A stretch of DNA of 64,000 nucleotides from Paroedura picta (Eukaryota; Chordata; Lepidosauria; Squamata; Gekkonidae), in contig NC_135380.1 in assembly GCF_049243985.1 (NCBI RefSeq), positions 20,136,501 to 20,200,500 on the forward strand, given 5' to 3'. The translations under genes were made by a program, and so were the position numbers. The notes beneath the pieces are model-generated. The model made no database searches. It saw only the letters and a list, made by a program, of their open reading frames with translations, and was not told the DNA's origin. How positions within the stretch are numbered: position 1 is the stretch's first letter; every line of letters begins with the position of its first letter. Of this stretch, positions 59,765-64,000 are shown in pieces.

Positions 59765-60294
59765 CTCTAGCTTGTTTGGGGCATTGTCTCTCGGGTTACT
59801 GGACCTTTTTAAATCTCCCTTCAGCTACATTCTCCTCTTCCCCTCTTCTGTTTGTATCTGTACACTTATTTATTATATAAATTGGCTAACTTTAGAGGCA
59901 TTTGTTGAATAGCCTCTAGTCCACAAAACTTTCTGCTACAATATATTTGCTGGCCTTTAGGATGACACCAGACATTTTATTGTCTTGACTGCAAGAAACT
60001 GATGTGGCTGCCATTCTGGAATATGCTTATCAATCTTGAACTTTACAGTAACGGCTCGTCGTAAATCCAGACCTACCCAAAATAATTTTATTTTGGTTGC
60101 TTCTTCCAAAACGCCCACTTTGGCATGCCGAATCCTATCTGTGCATTGGGTCAGACAGGGGGGGGGGACGACTACAACATTTTCATCCATTTAGGATCTT
60201 GCCTAATATGTCCTTTCTTCTTGAAAAAAGTGGGGGAGGCAAGTGACTTTTCTTCTCAAAGTGTGCTTCCTAAATGTCTGTTTTGTCAACTTTT

Positions 60295-60350
60295 AACTGG
60301 CAGACACTTCTGGCAGATACTGCCTATCTGCTAAGAAGTGTCTGCCAGTT
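60295..60350. other. 56-nt near-perfect hairpin
   Basis: Left arm AACTGGCAGACACTTCT (60295-60311) pairs perfectly with 60334-60350. Inside, GCAGATA (60313-60319) pairs with TATCTGC (60325-60331) around a five-base loop, with a 1/2-base asymmetric bulge. Transcribed RNA could fold like a short pre-miRNA, but a remnant of a palindromic element is equally possible. Confidence 0.8.
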
Positions 60351-61136
60351 TGAAGGCACACTGTCAGAGTAGACCAGGGAGACCTGGTTTCAAATCCTTG
60401 CTTGTCATAAAGCTTACTTGAGTGTCCTTGGACCAATTATTCTCTTATCCTAGCCTTCCTCACATATTGTGGGGATGATGAAATGGGGGAAGCTGCTTCC
60501 CATTTTATATGGGGGAGGTTGTGAGTAAGTCAGAAACTGCAATGACTCAGATATGCTGACACAAGAGAATTTGAACCAAGCGGGCAGTCGTAAGAATCCA
60601 TCCCTGACAGATAAGCTCCCTTGTGCAGGCCAGAGGAAGATTCTGCAGAGGCACTTGTCCACAGCCATTCCTGTTGAGATTTCTGAGGGAGGGAAGAAGG
60701 GCCGCTTTCAAATCTTTATCCATTCCATTGTCATAGCTGCAGTCCAATAGAAACACAACTGGACTGAACTGAGAGTATACTTTGGTTGATCGCATAACAT
60801 ATACTCTTGTTTTATAACTAAAAGGCCCCAAATGTGTTAGGATTTTTAATTTAGAAAAAAGGAATAGTTACAGTGCAATCCTATGAATGTATGTTCTGAA
60901 GTCAATCCAATCCTTTGCTTGTTAGGAAGATGTTACTGATCATTTTTGTTTCCCTTTTCAGCGGTGATAATCTATTGAAAGGCCCCAAGAACCTAATCCA
61001 TGGAGAGGGGTTGGGCCAGTCTTTAGACCCCTACTAAGATATTACCCTCTGATTTAAAAGAAAATTGAGAGATCTTCACGCCTGGCTTCTTATTTACTGC
61101 CCAAAGGGTAAAGGGGTGGTGGTGGTTGAGGCAGCT
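60351..61136 (+). other. Intron of the divergent gene, unannotated
   Basis: A decayed SINE-like stretch is near 60365-60490 and an old GCAATCCTATGAATG fragment near 60872. No exon recognised. Confidence 0.35.
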
Positions 61137-61144
61137 TTCTATAC

Positions 61145-61280
61145 CAGGGGTAGTCAAACTGCGGCCCTCCAGATGTCCATGGACTACAATTCCCAGAAGC
61201 TCCTGCCAGCATTCGCTGGCAGGGGCTTCTGGGAATTGTAGTCCAGGGACATCTGGAGGGCCACAGTTTGACTACCCCAG
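61145..61280. mobile_element. Palindromic hAT miniature element, 136 bp
   Basis: A complete copy with perfect 8-bp duplication TTCTATAC (61137-61144 and 61281-61288). This copy carries CCCAGAAGCTC/GCTTCTGGG in place of the usual CCCATGAGCC. Confidence 0.92.
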
Positions 61281-61288
61281 TTCTATAC

Positions 61289-63481
61289 AGTCACCAGGGG
61301 TAAGAAGTAAGCCTGCTCCTTCTTGCTGGTTTTCTTACATAAATATTGGAATGACTAGTAATCATTGACACCTGGTAGTTTTTCTTTTTTTTTTAACTCT
61401 CCCATATTTCAGTCTTTTTTTTACTATGTTGCCACTTTACTTTAAATGCTTCCCTAACAGCTGCAGTGAACGTGGCCAGACAAAACTGCTTATAATGTCT
61501 TGCGTCTTGTTAGCAAAGGGGATTTTGAACACCCAAAAACCAACCCCCCCCCCCACAGCAGTTTATTAAGAGTTTGAGACAAATACTTCTGGATGGGATG
61601 ATGCAATGCCTGGGAGGTGGTGGGTGGGGGTGGGGTGAGAAGGTTGCATCAGCCTGAGCAATTGAGGGAAGGACTGCTATTTTAAGATCAGGCTTTCTCT
61701 GTGCCTGGAAGAATTAACCCGAATGGGAAGGATGACTTCACAATGTGATCTTTGCCCTCTGTTGTTGACAAGATCGTTCTGCTGAGTCGGCCACTTTCAA
61801 CTTAGATCCCCCCCCCCACCCCAGCGTAGGGGTTCTCCCACACTGTTTCTTATGGAAGGGCCAGTTCCTCTTCATTTACATTTGAATGAGTGAATGTTGT
61901 TCATTGAAGCACTGGCTGTTGAAGGTGTTCTCTGGAGGTGATGTCACCTGGTTTTTGTTTTTACTGAGTGATGGGCAAGGGTGTTTGAATAGGCCCTTTT
62001 CCCAGGGGAGCAAATTTTATGAGTACTGCTTTGTTTAGGTTGAGCCCTTCTCCCTGTGAGTTGGGGAAGAATATTCATGTGAGAATACTACACCAGAAGT
62101 AGTATTGGTCGGGGAAAAGGTCCTCCTATTTTAATTCTGCACTTTGAGTCTAGGGACCTCTACTCTCGTGTCTTTTTTGTTTTTTTAGGGACTCAGTTCT
62201 GCCAATTTGGCTTAATTGGCCTGCTTCATAGGATTGTTGTGGGCTAACCAAAGGTCACCCAGTGAGCTTTATGGCCAAAAAGGAATTTGAACCTGGCCTA
62301 TTTGACACTGGTGGTTCGATACACGTTGCAAACAAAAGGCATGATTGTACATTCATAACAGATACTGTGTCAAAACATGAAAGTTTGAGATTATTGGGGG
62401 TAGATTGTCTTAAGAAATGATGTGGTTTCTCAAAACAGGAGATTTGAAGGTCTGTTGCAGTAGGAAAAAGTCATGGTTTTGATCCTTTCAAGAGGGGAAG
62501 TAAATTCGGAGCTTCATAACTCTTTTAAGTTTGGGTTGATCACATAACATTATACCTATTTGTGGGTTTCCTAGAGGTAGCTGATTGGCCGCTGTCCAAC
62601 CAGAACACTAGTTTGGACAGCTTTTGGGCCGATCCAACATGTTTCTTCTTATGTCCCTGGACAATGCTACGAATGTGGCCTGAATTTTTCCACACAGCAG
62701 CTTTGCCATGCATCTGTTCCGGGCTGACCCCTGCCACCTCTTGCCTCTTGAGCAATGAAATCTAGCGGGAAGGAAAGGAAACGGTGTGGCCCACAGAGCT
62801 CTGTAATGTACAGGAGGCCTCGGAGGAGCTGAGTCATCCACAGTTCAGGACACTGTTGCTGGGCAGGCTGACAAGGTCTGCCCCGCCGCCACCCATCCCA
62901 GCAACTTTGGTGTGTGGTAGGAGGGCTGTGACCTTTGGCATTGTTTTGTTTTTTTTCCAGTTGAGAAGCTGCTACTAGCAAGAGAAATCAGGTGCATGAA
63001 GGATATCTTTGTACTCCCCCACCCATGACTCATGCTGGAAGCATTTCTTCTGGGTCTGCTGCTGCTGCACTGTTTGATAACGGGAAGGAAAGGGGCTGAG
63101 TCAGAAGGGCGTGTCTGTGTGCCGTCCTTGTAGCCTAGTATTAAATTGGCTGCTGCGCATGTTGCATCATGAAGAGATGCCAGGAGAGAGGAGAGCCTGT
63201 TGACGTTTGCCCGGTGCTGGGGTGCACATTGGCAATTGAGATTCTTGGCTTATTTAGATGCTCCTGTCCCGTCTTTCTTCCCTATGAGGGACCCAGAGCA
63301 GCTTTCAACATGGTTCTCCCCTTCTCTGCTTTATCACAAAAATATCCCTTTGAGATAGGTCAAGAAGGGTGTGTGCCCATGACAACATGGGGGAACAGGG
63401 GGGGGGATTGAATCCCAGCCTTTTCATCCTTTTGGTGGCAAAGAAGCTCCTGAAATACAGGAAGAGGTATGCAATGAAGAG
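61289..63481 (+). other. Intron of the divergent gene, unannotated
   Basis: Old SINE-like remnants lie near 62200-62330 and 63240-63420. No cysteine-rich or other conserved exon was found in any frame. Confidence 0.4.
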
Positions 63482-63767
63482 GAAGAAGAAGAAGAAGAGT
63501 TAGTTCTTATATGCCGTTTTTCTTTACCCGAAGGAGGCTCAAAGCGGCTTACAATCGCCTTCCCTTTCCTCTCTTCTCCCCACAACAGACACCCTGTGGG
63601 GTGGGTGAGGCTGAGAGAGCCCTGATATCACTGCTTGGTCAGAACAGTTTTATCAGTGCCGTGGCGAGCCAAAGGTCACCCAGCTGGCTGCATGTGGGGG
63701 AGTGCAGAATCGAACCCGGCATGCCAGATTAGAAGTCCGCACTCCTAACCACTGCACCAAACTGGCT
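63482..63767 (-). mobile_element. CORE-SINE copy 9
   Basis: A full-length minus copy with a long (GAA)n left edge and CTGCACCAAACTGGCT right edge. Confidence 0.9.
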
Positions 63768-64000
63768 CCTCTCCTAGAACTTTCCTCAACAGAGTCAGTT
63801 ACAGTCCAAGTAACACAGCAAAGTTTTCTGTGTTCTGGGCTGCCTCTAGGTTGGTAATGAAGGCAGGGGAATTCCATGCAAAGTGAAGGGATTCCTTATT
63901 GCTGCATCATAGGTTTTGAGCAACTTTAGGCTACTATCCTATATTTGAAACACCGAACTCTCACAGTCAGGTGAGCTCCTCTGGGTTGGTTTTGCAAGAG

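Noticed and set aside
57000-64000. Further TNFR-type cysteine-rich exons of the divergent gene
   Set aside because: I read all frames and found no cysteine-rich repeat or conserved exon; the rest of the gene is probably beyond the window.
1-64000. CRISPR arrays, operons, prokaryotic or retroviral elements
   Set aside because: No regularly spaced direct repeats, no bacterial gene layout, and no LTR or retroviral protein motif was recognised.

Overview
The window is vertebrate genomic DNA, almost certainly from a squamate reptile. Coding sequence is sparse and intron-split. Intergenic DNA is full of reptile-type repeats: tRNA-derived CORE-SINEs, a Sauria-like SINE with a TTACCTTT-type tail, CR1 and L2/CR1-like LINE 3' ends, an L1-like ORF1 fragment and several hAT-type miniature elements. 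The genus cannot be fixed from the sequence alone.

Three host loci can be supported. (1) A complete intronless D1-class dopamine receptor lies on the minus strand at 12917-14278. Its sequence and neighbourhood fit DRD1C, the subtype lost from mammals. (2) A complete ten-exon CHMP7 gene (ESCRT-III / nuclear-envelope sealing) lies on the minus strand at 25394-39078. I mapped every splice junction by reading frame; the exons give 450 residues, close to the human 453. It has a CpG-rich promoter with NRF1- and ETS-like sites. (3) A CpG island at about 55650-56960 holds a plus-strand first exon encoding a signal peptide (56009-56062). In human the TNFRSF10 (TRAIL receptor) cluster is head-to-head with CHMP7, so this may be a TNFRSF10-like gene running off the right edge; this is inferred from synteny only. 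A fourth CpG island (1-870) marks a promoter of an unidentified gene at the left edge.

Layout: 1-870 CpG island; 1-12.9 kb repeats and unannotated DNA; 12.9-14.3 kb DRD1C with a possible UTR/promoter to about 15 kb; 15-25.4 kb repeats; 25.4-39.3 kb CHMP7 with repeat-laden introns; 39.3-55.6 kb gene-poor DNA with LINE and SINE copies; 55.6-64 kb the divergent CpG-island gene and its first intron.

I saw no cluster that looks like a new biological system. The best leads are: a 136-bp palindromic hAT miniature family whose 8-bp target duplications mostly fit nnnTAnnn and whose arms carry a ZNF143/THAP11-like promoter motif; a CpG-packed terminal-inverted-repeat element in CHMP7 intron 2; a 233-bp near-identical duplication between two CHMP7 introns; and a 56-nt near-perfect hairpin at 60295-60350. 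No endogenous retrovirus or other LTR element was recognised.
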